From the NCBI GenBank assembly GCA_031002005.1, contig CM061921.1, positions 130,122,036-130,186,035 on the forward strand: a stretch of DNA of 64,000 nucleotides. Reading direction: 5' to 3'. The DNA comes from Vandiemenella viatica. Its lineage: Eukaryota; Arthropoda; Insecta; Orthoptera; Morabidae. Each line of letters opens with the position of its first letter. Position 1 is the stretch's first letter. A program made the position numbers and the translations under genes. Positions 34,291 through 46,040 of this stretch are shown here, piece by piece. The notes under the pieces are model-generated. The model was not told where the DNA came from. It saw only the letters and a program-made list of their open reading frames with translations, and did not search any database.

Positions 34291-35411
34291 CAGAGATCAT
34301 TAGTCATTGCTGGATAGATACTCTATTTTCTTGTAGTATACACTGGCAATATATTTGCTCATATTCTATTAAAAAATATTGATACTGTGGTAGAGTGGCA
34401 TTGCCAGTAATACACTTCATTCCCAAACACAGGTAGAGACTAACTATGGTAACTGTCGTATACATTTTGGAATTACGTGCAACTAAAGTAATAAGATCGG
34501 TGAATGTTTATTGAATATATGTAGGTAATATATTCTGATTTTAAAATGTCATTAGTGTATACATTTCTCTCTTGATCTGTGCACACTAATGCCCATGGAT
34601 GGTGGGATTCAACACATTTTTATGTAAATATTTGAAGAAACAAACTCTGCTGATGCGGTCACCAGTGATTTCACCTTTCAGAACACTTTGCCATGTCAAG
34701 GAGAATCACAAAAACATGAAAAACAAAAATAAGTTTTGAATTACCAATTGAAAGTTTAATTAATGTTCCAAATCCCACCCACACTAGTCGCGATCACAAG
34801 GTTCATCAGACTTCTATATGTTTCCGAGGTTGCAGAATCCTTATTCAAAATGGCCCACACCAACAATTCTTTATAACTCTCACACACATCTGACTTGTGT
34901 ACATAATTATATAAAACAACAGTGCAACATTAAAAGACAGATTGATACCCCCACCCACCCATAATGCATCCAATCAACACGGCAGCTCCAGGAGACTTTT
35001 GGGAGCTGGTTTTCTCATGTCACATGTGTCGGGTTTGTGGGCATCCTTAACCAACTTCCAGAAGCTGACATGCATTCGGGGTCTTGCTCAGTACTCACAA
35101 GGACCCACGGGAAATCTAACTATAAAGATCCACACGATGGTATTTCAGATAGCATAGCCGTTTTTCGAACTCCCGGTATATTGGTTTTGGGAGTATTTCA
35201 TAATATATGGCTGTGCTACAAGTGCCATAATCCAACTTTGTTTTAAGTTTTGTAAATGAAAATAACATCTCATAACAACTGTTATTTTTATTCATATACA
35301 CTCAGACACTTTTAGTTCATACTAAGGAAAACATATACTATATAAATGAAACTTAAAAATGGTTGTTAGTATTGTTTTCCAGCTGTATTATAAGTATTTC
35401 CATTATAAACA
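34291..35411. other. Unclassified sequence between LINE B and LINE A copies
   Basis: Mostly AT-rich with a GC-richer stretch at 34940-35130. Short ORFs there show no recognisable domain. Confidence 0.3.
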
Positions 35412-36175
35412 TTGTTTTGCTATAAATTAGGGAAGTAAGGTGCTCAGACGATTGCTTAGAAAATCAGCATTATCTGGATGTTATTTTGGAATGGTGCCAT
35501 AAATGGCAGCTTACACTTAACTGGAAAAATTGCAAGGCAGTGCAAGTAACAAAAGAATCTGTTTGTTCACTAGTGCAAAGTTAACAATAGTATAATAGTA
35601 CAAAGCAACATGAAATGGGACTTGCACATAACTTCCATCATAGGCAATGCTAATTCTAGATTACGATTCATAGGTCGTATTTTGAGAAATTGTAATGTTT
35701 AGACAAAGGAAATAGCATACAAAACACTAGTGCATCCACATTTGGATTACTGTTGTGTAGTTTGGGATCTGGATTACAAAGGATTGATTGACACATTATA
35801 GAAAGCAGAGAGGAGGGCTGCTTGATCCATGACTGCTAGTTACAGTCCTTATGAAAGTGTCACAGAGTTGATACATAGATTAAGCTGGGATTGCTTGGCA
35901 GACGGATGATGTCTTCTTTGTTTGAACTGATTGGAGAATATGTGAAATTCTTTAATTTATGAGTGTAATGAAATACTTCTTCCGCCATTCTATTTAGGTT
36001 GCAAGGACCAGAGGGATAAGATTAGAGAACTAAGGTACCATACTGATGCTTCTATGTATTCTTTCTTTCCTCATTCTGTTTGGGATTGGAATGCACAGAA
36101 TTAGGATTGGTGCTTAGCACCCTCTGCCACACACAATATTTGTGAACTGCAGAGTATAGATGCAAATGTAGATTA
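35412..36175 (+). mobile_element. LINE A copy 2, 3' end only
   Basis: Aligns to 15370-16172 of LINE A copy 1: AATTTAGCCGATTGCTTAGA-like start, RLRFIGRILRNC, LVHPHLDYCCVVWD, TASYSPYESVTELIHRL, SFFPHSVWDWN, then CCTCTGCCACACACAATATT and the AGATGCAAATGTAGA tail. Numerous stops. A 5'-truncated dead copy. Confidence 0.8.
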
Positions 36176-36681
36176 CACTTACAATAATAAGAAGGTACAA
36201 TCTTGACTGTTCACTTTCTTTAAAGGGGCTAAAATATAAACTACATTTTTGCTTATGTATTTAAATGGCAACCTCTCAGAAAAACTGATTTCAGTTATGG
36301 GCTATATGTTTCATAGTGAAAAATATTTATCTAGATTCAGAATTAACATTGTTCTGAATCTGTCATAAAAAGGAAAAATTCTGTAAAAATAATGGAAAAT
36401 TTAAAGCAATTAGTAGACAATTTGACAGTGATTAAAAAATATTAGGATGTTGGTTAGGTTGACCTATTTTTATTTTAACACTCCACTTATAATCAAAATC
36501 AAACATCCACATCAGGTATTGTACCAATTTAGAAACTCCACTTACTATATATATAGTTGACAGAATTTGAGACACTCCTTTCCTTTCAATTATACTTCAC
36601 TCTAAAGGAACATTATTCAAATTGATTGAGAAATTTTTCAAATTAAAATTTCATTTTGTAAGTGGGAATATTTTTGTTTAT
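36176..36681. other. AT-rich sequence, nothing recognised
   Basis: No gene or repeat seen between the LINE A tail and SINE-2. Confidence 0.35.
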
Positions 36682-36695
36682 TATATTTCCTTGAG

Positions 36696-36995
36696 GCGAC
36701 TGCATAGCTCAGGTGGTACAGTGTCTGACTATGGCTCGGATGACCGGGGTTCAATCCCTGACAAAGCTGTGGGTTTTTCCTTGAAGCTGAACAAGCTCTC
36801 AGGCCCACTCAGCCTGCTATCAAATGACTACCATGGAGGAAACTCCGTGGGGAGGAAAAGAAAAAGGGCCGGACCATGTCGCGGACCATGGCACATCCAC
36901 TCCAGTGCCTATGGTCAGTGAATAGGAATGTGGAGCTCTTCCTCCACCAATCCTATGGGAACATGGCTTGAAAGCTGCCTTTACCTTCATTTGCC
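36696..36995 (+). mobile_element. SINE-2, tRNA-derived short interspersed element
   Basis: A 300-bp insertion. The tRNA-like head has an A box (TAGCTCAGGTGG, 36705-36716) and a B box (GGTTCAATCC, 36748-36757), the internal RNA polymerase III promoter. The body differs from SINE-1. It is flanked by TATATTTCCTTGAG (36682-36695) and TATATATCCTTGAG (36996-37009), a 14-bp target duplication with one mismatch. It does not fold as a functional tRNA gene beyond the head and is transcribed, if at all, as a SINE RNA mobilised by a LINE enzyme. Confidence 0.8.
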
Positions 36996-38224
36996 TATAT
37001 ATCCTTGAGATTTGGAAAAATTGTTTCTATACATACTGAAATTTGTGAAACTGGGTTTTTGTAGCCTTAGATGTGTCCTTGATATTCAAAGCACTTAATT
37101 CTCAAGGTACTTAAGGGAAACTTAACTAAAAGAATGTTTCAACTGTTTCTAGAAAATGACTTGTTTCTGTTGTGTACAAGGTACATTATTACTATTACAT
37201 AATTTCTTTGTCTTAAATTCAGAAACATTTTAGGTACTGTACGAGGTATACATTTACTTTTTAGCACTCTGTTATAAAAGACTGTGGGTATAAATATTAA
37301 TTACTTCAATGATAACTCACCAGAGTAATAAAAGAAATCTTATGGTTACTATGAAAATGAATCTGAAAACCAGTGATAGTAAACAACAGCAAAGAGGTAT
37401 ATTACACAGCTAGGATTATTTTTAATCTAAATGATGACATCTTCAACAACCTTGAAACAAAACTGGTAAAGAATAGTAGCAGGCTCAAAACCTTGGATTG
37501 CAATACAAATTTCAGAGTTTATGATTCAGAGAAGAAGGCACAAAAATGGTCAAGGTGAAACAGGAAGAGAACAAAACAGATATTCAAGGATTTAAGAAAC
37601 CAATTAATAAACATGAAATGGAAGAAAAGCAAAAGAATGGGGACTGCAAGCACAATGGAAACAAGTAGAAAAGAAAATCGTCATAGGTAAAGTAAATGTG
37701 GCCTCTAAGAGGATCAAATTGTATTTTGAATAAATGAAGAAAAGATCTACAAGCATTAAAGGCACTACTGGGAAAACTATTTTAAGCTCAGGCAAGATAG
37801 CTAATGATAGAAGGACTATATAGTCTATAGGATGGGAATGATTTGAACAATAGCATACCAGAAATGAAGATGATGTGGACACAGATTCTGTTTTAAGGGC
37901 AGAATTAACAGAGCTTTGAAGTGGCTCTGAAATCAAAGAAGGTGGATGTAATCAATGAGATTCTACAAAACTTCTAAAATATGTAGTGTTAAACTAACGT
38001 GCTGTTGGGGACATACTGCAAGGTGGTAGTTTAAGCTGTGACCATGTGCTGATACTGACTTTCCTGAGTCTGCATCAGGCAATGAGGTCAAAGTTGCAGT
38101 CTGTCTATATTTTGACAGTAAATCTGTTTACTATTCCAACAACAGATATTGGGTTCAGGTTACTCTGAAATGATGTAGATGTAGTATTAGGTAAGGTGGA
38201 GTAGGCCTGTAGAAATATAGGCAT

Positions 38225-38790
38225 AGAAGGAAGAAATGGGAAGAAAAAGGTTGTTCTGCAAGGCAGTAGCCCTGGGAGAGGTGTAGGTCCTCTTCTGCAG
38301 GATCAATTAGTCACAGGATACGAGGTCACTAGCTTTTTCAAACCCAGTGCAACATTAGGTATGGTAAGAGAGGACACAGGATCACTTTGTAGGGATTTCA
38401 CTTAGGACGATAGAGTAGTGATAGTGGGATTTGCAGGCAATAGTATTCATAGGAATACAAGTGACAGTATATAGAGTGACCTGAGGAAGGTGGTGAAGGA
38501 GGTGCAGCATACCAGGGTTGAGATCATGCAGGTTCTAAGTCGCCATGAACAGCCACAGTCGAACCATGCTGTGAGGTGGGTAAACGTGGAAAGTGAGATG
38601 CTGTTTGGATGAGGCATTAGTTCTGTATTGGGGGTTGTGCCTGTGAACAACATTGGTAGGCATGGCCTACACCTAAATAGAAGGGGGGAAGGGAGTACTT
38701 TCTGAGTAGTTAGTTAAAGCTATAAGGGAGCCCACTTCAAGTTATGATGGGATCAGGACTGTGCCTTTTGTAGGTTAGGGGCTATTGGTT
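38225..38790 (+). pseudogene. LINE D ORF1 SGNH-esterase-like domain remnant
   Basis: The translation contains KKKVVLQGSSPGRGVGPLLQ in place of the usual GDSxxRGIG block, then GYEVTSFFKPSATLG, DDRVVIVGFAGNSIHRNT and RHGLHLNRRGK. The closing GLHLNRRGK gives the DxxHLN/His block of SGNH hydrolases; the nucleophile block has degraded from GDS to GSS. Stops at several codons show it is non-functional. In intact LINEs the domain is part of the RNA-binding ORF1 protein and hydrolyses esters in vitro. Confidence 0.55.
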
Positions 38791-39554
38791 AGAGGATTAA
38801 AATAAGTGAACAAAGGGATACTGATTATAGAAGCACAATGGGAAAAAACAGAAATGCTTAAGAAACAGATGAAGCTATTGAAATAATAATGGGCTTGGGT
38901 ATAAATGGAAATACCACCTAAAGCTGAAAATAAGGAGTTATTGGTTAACTGTATAAGTATAATGAAGAAAGTGATAGAATTTTGCAAACTTAAGAGAGAT
39001 ACATGAACTATAAATGATTATAGAGGTAGAGTCATGGTTAAAAGGAGTACTAGACAATGAGGTTTTCCCTGAAAATTACAGACTGTACCACAGATACAGA
39101 GGAGCAGTTGGTGGAGGGGTATCCATGCTAGTTAGCAAAGATTACTATAGTTCTCTAGTGGATAATACAAGCAAAGAAACTGCCATTGGGCACTAAAAAT
39201 AACCCATCACTTACCACAGATGAAGGCAGGAGGCCGAGATGAACATGTGGAAAACACAAGACAAATAAAAATTACACAATATTTTGGTAAGAAACCTTAG
39301 TCATATGAGAGGCAAGACATATGGTGGGGTAAAGAAGATGTGATCACATCCCAACCCACCACATGAATGAAACAAAGGCAGAATACACAGGGTGGGGGTG
39401 GAAGTGCTGGGGGTGGGAAGATAAGGTGGAACAGTGATAGAAGTAGAACAATGATAGAAGTGGAACAAAATAAACTCTGCATGACTAGTAATGTCTTCCC
39501 AGAACATCCTTTCTCACATCCCTAGCCAACTTTATCCTCACTAAAAACTACTTC

Positions 39555-40740
39555 TCCTTTAAGTACCAGATTTATCACCAGATTTATCACCAGATATGTG
39601 GCACTGCCATGGGTACCCTCAAGGCCCCACTCTATGCCAACTTCTTCATGTTTCGTCTGGAGGAAAATTTTCTGAAGAACTGCCCCCCACAGCCCCCTCA
39701 CGTGGTTTAGATACTTAGATGATATATTTTTGATTCAGACCCACAGGGAAACCACCTGCTAGATTTCCTCAGCTCACTCAATAACATTCACTACATCCTG
39801 GTCATATTCCCACACCTGTGTCCCCTTCCTTGACAATGATATCACCCTACGATAGGGTGCCCTCCGTACCTCTGTGTATATCAATCCAACAAATTTACAA
39901 TACCTACACTTTGACAGTTGTCACCCCTTCCATGTCAAACGTTCCCTCCCATATAGCCCTGCAATCTGTGGCAGACACATCTGTTCTGATCATGAATCAA
40001 TTTCCAGTTTTTCCCAAAAACTATCACAAGCCCCAAAACTATCCTGCTGATACCCCCACGATCTCGTGGAAAAACAAAACTCCCAAACCATCACCCACAG
40101 CCCTCATCATGCACCTACTAAAACTGACAATGGTCCAATACTCATCACCCACTTCTTTCCTGGCCTGGAATCCATCAACCAGATTCTCCACTGTGGGCCT
40201 GACTTCCTACACTCCTTCCCTGAAATGAGTCTCTTTCTTCCTAAAATCCTACCCACTGTTCCCCGCACTTGCTTCTGAATAATATCCTAGTCCACAAGTA
40301 TTTACCTTCTGACCCTCCTAAACCTCCACAGGGATCTTTCCTTTCTAACAGACCTCACTGTAAAGCATTCAGCATGCACCCAGCCACCACCACTTACTCT
40401 AATCCTGTCACAGGAGAATCCTTTCCCATAACTGGACATGCTACATGTTCTACCACACACACCTTATTTACCAACTCACCTGTCTCCACTGCACTGATGC
40501 CTACATCAGTCTCAGAACTCAACAACTATCCTACACGATGAATGGCCACAGGCAAAAAGTTTATACTACCAACCCAGACCATCCAGTGGCAATTCATGCC
40601 AACTCACATGATTCGAACAACCTCAACACCTGTTTCACAGTTAGAGCTGTTATAGTTTTTGCAAACACCACCACCCCTTCAGAACTCGGCAGATGCGAAC
40701 TTGACTACCAGACACACTCCTGGCTAAACCTAGGCTAAAC
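39555..40740 (+). pseudogene. Penelope-like RT plus GIY-YIG protein, degraded
   Basis: Remnants of the single large protein of Penelope-like elements. The RT core lies at 39595-39740 with YANFFMFRLEENFL and Y-L-D-D, then CHPFHVKRSLPYSLAICG (39930), LVHKYLPSDPPKPPQGSF (40287), MHPATTTYSNPVTGESFPIT (40373) and the endonuclease ending with HANSHDSNNLNTCFTVRAV (40590). At least two frame changes and several stops occur. CAGATTTATCACCAGATTTATCACCAGAT near 39565-39595 shows a short internal duplication. Confidence 0.7.
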
Positions 40741-41050
40741 CTGTCACTTACTATCTTTCAATTTTATAGTCAGTTATATATATGTTTCATATTTCTTCAT
40801 GTATTTATTTTATATATATTTCTAACTTTATTTATTTACCACTGTAACTTATACTTTATAATTTTTGTAACTAGTCATCACAGAGACTATCTTGTTCCAC
40901 TTCTATCGCTGTTCCACCTTCTTGCCCCACCCCCTGGCACTTCCATCACCACCCCATGTGTTCTCCTTTTGTTTCATTCATGTGACGGGTCAGGATGTGA
41001 TCACATCTTTGCCCCTGCCATATGTCTCACCTCTCACATGACTAAAGTTT

Positions 41051-41292
41051 CACCGAGTGTGGTGGTGTAATGGATAGCATTCTGGCCTCGCATTCGGGAG
41101 GGCAGCGGTTCGAATCCCCATCTGGGCATCCAGATTTGGGTTTTCCATGGTTTCCCAAATCACTCCAGGCAAATGCCGGGATGCTTCCTTCAAAAGGCCA
41201 TGGCCAAATTCCTTCCCATTCCTTGTCCCATCCTTTCCCGTCTCTAAACACCTCGCTGTTAAGAGAAGTAAAGCAGTTTAAAAAAAAAAAAC
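41051..41292 (+). mobile_element. SINE-1, tRNA-derived SINE with target duplication
   Basis: A 242-bp element. A box TGGTGTAATGG (41063-41073), B box GGTTCGAATCC (41107-41117), body beginning CATCCAGATTTGGG, and an oligo-A end. Flanked by CTAAAGTTT at 41042-41050 and 41293-41301. Removal of the SINE and one repeat restores the right arm of Penelope-like element 2. Its body shares about 70 bp with the LINE B 3' UTR. Confidence 0.88.
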
Positions 41293-42870
41293 CTAAAGTT
41301 TCTTACCAAAATACTGTACAATTTGTGTTTGTTTGTTTTTGTGTTTTTTGTGTGTTCATCTCTCCCACCTGCATTCATCTATGGTAAGTGATGGGTTACT
41401 TTTCCCTATCCTATCTTATTTGTAGTTCTCTAGTGTTCATTGACCTTAAGTTACTAGGGATAGATTTTTGGGGTGATAAAAAAATGAAAAATCAGGGTAT
41501 TGGTGGCTTACCGTAGTGGAAGAATGAATGATAGAGATGAGAATGTTGGAGAGCAACTAAACTCACAGTTCAGAGGAGAGCGTAGAATGGTTATTATTGG
41601 AGGAGTTTGAAATTTACTAGGTGTCAACTGGGTAGGAAATAAGATTAATATCACAAGGGAACATGAATTTGCAAATACCTTAGTAAGGGAAGGATGCTTT
41701 ACACAAGTGGTAGACCAAAATACGAGGTGACCAAACATTTTGGATATCTTTCTGATAAAGCCTGGTTAAAATATTGTAGAATGTCAAGTAAATGAAGGAA
41801 TAAGTGATCACTGTGCAGTACTGATGGATATTGGGGGATTCAGTAAACCAGTGGCCAGAATAGTATGGGAAACAGGTATGATTATAAACAAGGCACAGAC
41901 TTTAGAATTAAAGAGAAATTTCAGGGAAAGGATCAGAAAATGGAAGGATGGCACAAGTACAGTGAAGATGAAGTGGGAAGAGTTTAAAAAGATAGTAAAA
42001 AATGGCGAGGAAATGTTGATACCAAAGCAGAAAATAAAGAGAAGTACAGAACTTGCATACTACAGTATGGAGGTGAGAAGGCTAAAGAGACTAGTGAGAT
42101 GGTAACACAACAGAGTTGAGAGACAGAATGGCAGGAGGGAATACTTAAACAAACTAAACAAGCAATTATTAAGAGCAAAGGCAGAACCAAAGGATGGAAT
42201 TATGATGAATATTATTGGTGCAGGAAGACTACTGAACAATGCATCTAGAAATTTCTATGGCTTGATTAGAAAAATGAGGGGAAGGGAAGGTATTCAGACT
42301 ATTGTAGATGAGAATAAAGTTGAAGTCACTGAAGATGACAGAGATATTGAGTGACTGATTTAGTGAGACAGCTATGGACTATCATCCTGTGATGGGAGGT
42401 AATGAATCAGAGGAGAGACTCTGTAAAAGTATTAATGAGGAAACTACAAAATTTGAAATTATGAAGGAACTTGAAAAGCTAAAAAAAAAAAAAAAACTAA
42501 AGGGCTGGTGTAGATAAGGTACAATATCATATCCCACAATCTTTAATAAATATATAGTAATATTACCGTGAGGTTTTATTTAAGATGATTCTGGAGTCTT
42601 GCTGCTTACCAGAGGATTGGAAAAGAGCAATACTTGTACTGGTTCATAAAGGATGGGTTACGAATAGGGTTGAAAATTACAGGTCAATTAGTTTGACATC
42701 AGTGGTAGACAAAATGATGGAGAGATTGATATGCAACTATATCAGAAATGTCTGTGAGGAAAGAAACTGTTTTGCATATAGACACAAGGATATTCATGTG
42801 AATCTTAGATGGTGGGCCATATACAAGATATTTCAGATTAATTGGAATTAGGAGGTTATCGATAGTAAAA

Positions 42871-43689
42871 AATTCACTCGCTCTTTGGACAATCTTTGAT
42901 AGTCCCCTGAAATTTGTAAAAGATATTTAGTTCATGGTGAGATAACAGCGAAGCCTAGTCCTAAAATATGACTGTTCTTCCTGTAGATCGGCTGCCACAT
43001 CTTCAAATATCGCAAGTCCTCATAACTACTACCCTTCAAATTTTAAAGTTTCCTGCCTATATTATTACATTCTGCCTCACCTCCACAAAGCTATGCACAT
43101 GTCTGAACTCATCAGAGCCTGGCGAAACAAAGCTTGTCCAACCAAGAAAATTGTGGGTGTTTATAGAGAATTAGAATTGGAATTTCTTGAGTTGCTAACT
43201 TACTCCTATCTGATTGAAATTTTAATATGTTGTAGTACCAATTTTTCTAAATGTTTTATCCTATGACAACCTTTGCCTTAAAGTGCTCTGTTTAATTATT
43301 ATAAATTTTCAAATCAGATAATCATTAATATCTTTTGAAGTTCTTAGCCCCCCATTGAAGATTTTAATATCTTGAAAGTTATTTTTAAGAAACTGAAACA
43401 TGCGTCAAAAATTCTCCTTTTCTGTCCAGATGAGGTATGACATAATGGTCTTGAATTTATTTCTCATTAACTTCAACTTTTTCATAAATGGTTAGGTGAG
43501 ATGATATTGACAAATGACACTAGGAGAATAAAGATTCCAAAGATTATTGAAAGTAATCTAAAAGAGCAGTAAAAAAGAAATAATCCAACTGATTTCATTA
43601 AAATATATCATCTTCACATTTCCAAAAAAAAAAAAAAAAAAGCAGAAGCTGTTAGATGTGAGAATTATTTCACTAAGAGTCTAATGTCA
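42871..43689. other. Unclassified sequence
   Basis: Short ORFs without recognisable domains and a poly-A run near 43626. Nothing assigned. Confidence 0.3.
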
Positions 43690-44074
43690 CATGCTTCAGA
43701 ATTACTAATTAGGATAATGTACCGAATAATAAAAAAGGGTAGGGACACTATGTGAAGATTACTTTTGGTTAAGGAAATCTATGGCCCTAGAGAATGAATT
43801 CTGGCTTTAAGAATATTATTTTATTTGAAGGATGGCTCAAGAAAACAAAGAATACTTTTGTGGCTTTTATCGATAAATAAAAAAGTTTTTGATAATGTCA
43901 TCATGTATAAAATGTCAACATGTATAAAATGTCATCAGGTATAAAATATCAAGACAGAAGAATAATTTATACAAGAGTTAGGTGGCTATGTTAAAAATGG
44001 AGAACTACAAGAGACAAAATCAGTTAATAGGGGAGTCAGACAAGGCTGTAGTTTATCCCCAATATAATTCTACT

Positions 44075-45470
44075 GATCAAAAAATGTGTAGATTTTTTGA
44101 AACCTTTATTTGTTGATATTAATTTTGTTCCTGTAAAAGTACTCCACTTAAGTAATAATTTACTTGCACCAGCGTTGTTTCCAATCTCTACAGCATATCT
44201 GAAACTCAATTTTTGGTATAGCTTTAAGCTATCAGAGCGATTGTGTCCTTATATGGGTTGTAAAAAATACAGCAACCAGTCTGTCCTTATCTGTATAGTG
44301 TTGTAAAAAGGTCATCCTTTTATGGTTCTTTGAATCTTGCAAGCTGGAAGAATTCAGATGGGGCTGATGCATTGTGATGGAAGTATTTTGGTCACAAACT
44401 CATCAACAAGATATATATGATGTGTAAGCTGTTACTTACTGTAGTGCAATTGCAATGAAAAGTTTTGCAACAAATCCGGGTGTTTAATTTAAATTGCTTC
44501 ATACAAATGGCATAGACCTTCCAGGAAATATTCCTTGTTGACCATAAGACATGATGGGAAGAACTTGTGATACACTATGCCATTGAAATTGAAGAACATA
44601 GTGAGCAGAACCTTTGCATTTATTCAAACTTGAAATGCTTTTTCCAGCATTGGCTCTTCAGGATGCTTCCATGGGGATGATTGGCCCCTAGCTTCATCTC
44701 CATACACATACATCCATTTTTCATCACCAGCTATGAACTGTTTAAGCACCTCTGGATCATTAGCAACTCCTGAGCATTGTTGACTTGGTGCTGCTTCTGC
44801 ATGACAGTCAACAATTTTGGAACAAAGTTTACTGCCACAAATGTCATGCCCATAATGTAACAAAAATATTGTTTGAAAATCATTTGCCATCATCAACAGC
44901 AATGTCTAAGATAGTTATTTGAGGACTGTCTATAATCATTTTTCTCACTTTTTCAATGTTTTCATCAGTTGTTGATATGCAGGGATATCCAAGATTCTCT
45001 TCATCATTAACATATTCATGACCAGCCAAGCCTCCATGAAATATTAATACCATTGTAGACAGGGGCGGATCCAGGGGGTGGGCTAGGGGGCTGAGGCCCC
45101 CCCAAAAGTATCTAGGTCCATTCTCCGACATTGTAATTTTGTAGACTTTTTATTTTTTTTATTTTAGCTCTACAGATTTGAGGCCCGAGGAAACTAAATA
45201 CTACCTTTTGCCCAACTCAAGCCTCCCCTAAAGGCAAGCCCCCCCCCCCCCAACCAAAATCCAATGAAGCCAAAATCAAAGTCCACTCAAGCCCCTCCCA
45301 AAACAAAATCCTGGATCCAGCCCTGATTGTAGATACTTGTTTTATTCAAAAAATATTTTCCAAAAGCAACATTTCTACTGTGGCAAAGCACTTTATTCCA
45401 TTCTTAAAGCAAAATTTAATACAAATTCTATCCACATCGCCAGAGCCAGTAACTTGTATTGGAATCTATG
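44075..45470 (-). mobile_element. Mariner transposon, degraded, carrying a nested hAT MITE
   Basis: Minus-strand transposase remnant covering nearly the whole family length. From the right: CIKFCFKNGIKC (about 45430), then after the MITE NLGYPCISTTDENIEKVRKM (44995-44935), then EVLKQFIAGDEKWMYVYGDE with QSSPWKHPEEPMLEKA (44755-44640), VLLTMFFNFNGIVYHKF (44600-44545) and VNKEYFLEG. These match, in order, the HTH region, the catalytic first Asp block (GDEKW) and following segments of mariner transposases. The later HDNAPAH block is not preserved. Terminal repeats were not confidently located. Confidence 0.7.
45060..45325. mobile_element. 266-bp hAT-type MITE with an 8-bp target duplication
   Basis: Ends CAGGGGCGGATCCAGG and CTGGATCCAGCCCTG are inverted repeats. 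The perfect 8-bp duplication ATTGTAGA (45052-45059 and 45326-45333) is diagnostic of hAT transposons. There is no coding capacity; the interior is rich in G and C homopolymers. It interrupts the mariner transposase, giving a three-layer nest with the RTE LINE. Confidence 0.9.
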
Positions 45471-46040
45471 AAAAATGAATGTATTGTATTATTCCATTTT
45501 TTCACAAGGAAAAAAAAAAAAGCCGGTTCACATGTAAGTATTTCGATACCCAAAAACAGATTAAGCATCCAATATAGCATCCTAGGTCAATATACATTAG
45601 GGACAAATGCTTGTGCCACAATTAAATATTATGACAATAGGACTTGCAAGGCCTGGAAAATTTAAAAATTATTCATATTTTTTATCAGATAAAGGAAGTA
45701 AAAGAGACATTTTAATACTGCACAAGTGTTTAAGGAGAAACAAGCAGTATGCTATAATTTGCTTTTGACATTGTCCTGTTGGCAGAACAGAGCAAAGATA
45801 CTGAGAATTTATTGAATATGATGCACAAAATACTGATGCTAGTCTTTGGGCTAAATATAAATTTAAGAAAGACAACAGTGACTTAAAAAACTGTAGAGAA
45901 ACACAAAAATTAGAATATATGAAACAGAAAATCGAGAATGTTTTTAAGGCTTGAAATGAATAGTTTATCTGAAGATAGGAGGAGACACAGGACTGCATTG
46001 AACAGGTCAGGAGACTGAAGACATAAAAAGAGGTAAGCAT

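Larger units (their letters stand above)
39185..41405 (+). mobile_element. Penelope-like retroelement 2 with inverted arms, nested in LINE D
   Basis: The left arm (39201 to about 39475, AACCCATCACTTACC, GTGATCACATCC, TGATAGAAGTGGAACA) reappears inverted as the right arm (about 40888-41397), where SINE-1 interrupts it. The centre (39500-40740) is a plus-strand Penelope-like protein read through stops: RT motif GTAMGTLKAPLYANFFMFRL, the catalytic RYLDDIFLIQ-like box (39712), HPFHVKRSLPYS, then a GIY-YIG region (HLIYQLTCLHCTDAYISLRT, NGHRQKVYTTNPDHPVAIHA). It splits the LINE D endonuclease. AGTTCTCTAGTG occurs at 39149-39160 and 41424-41435, but the left copy is about 30 bp inside LINE sequence, so it is not a clean target duplication. 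Confidence 0.75.
37340..42870 (+). mobile_element. LINE D: L2/CR1-like LINE with ORF1 esterase, interrupted and broken
   Basis: Read through stops, the pieces fall in LINE order. An ORF1 region at 38225-38790 carries an SGNH-esterase-like domain. An endonuclease start at 39014-39190 has ESWLKGVLDNEVFPENYRLY and GGGVSMLVSKDYYSSLV. Penelope-like element 2 follows as an insertion. The endonuclease end at 41500-41830 has RRMVIIGGV*NLLGVNW and EGISDHCAVLMDI. A linker (41880-42350) has AYYSMEVRRLKRLVRW, and an RT start (42585-42851) has LPEDWKRAILVLVHK and NYRSISLTSVVDKMMERLIC. The copy stops before the catalytic FADD box. An ORF1 esterase is known from L2/CR1-type LINEs, which supports this placement. 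The 5' boundary is approximate. Confidence 0.65.
43690..46040 (+). mobile_element. RTE-type LINE remnant split by a mariner insertion
   Basis: The left part (43690-44070) reads KDGSRKQRILLWLLSINKKV and ends with VNRGVRQGCSLSPI, the RT motif before the catalytic box. The right part (45680-46040) resumes with KQYAIICF, ADDIVLLAEQSKDT after a frame change, and NLLNMMHKILMLVFGLNINL. It ends DRRRHRTALNRSGD with an AGACTGAAGACATAAAAA terminus. The two halves are consecutive parts of one RT and the intervening DNA (about 1.6 kb) is a minus-strand mariner. Multiple stops. Confidence 0.65.

Noticed and set aside
41051..41125. tRNA gene candidates at SINE heads (also 36700-36760).
   Set aside because: A and B boxes are present but the acceptor stem and cloverleaf do not complete, and target duplications show they are SINE insertions.
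39149..41435. AGTTCTCTAGTG on both sides of Penelope-like element 2 as its target duplication.
   Set aside because: The left copy is followed by about 30 bp of LINE D coding sequence before the arm begins, so it does not abut the element.
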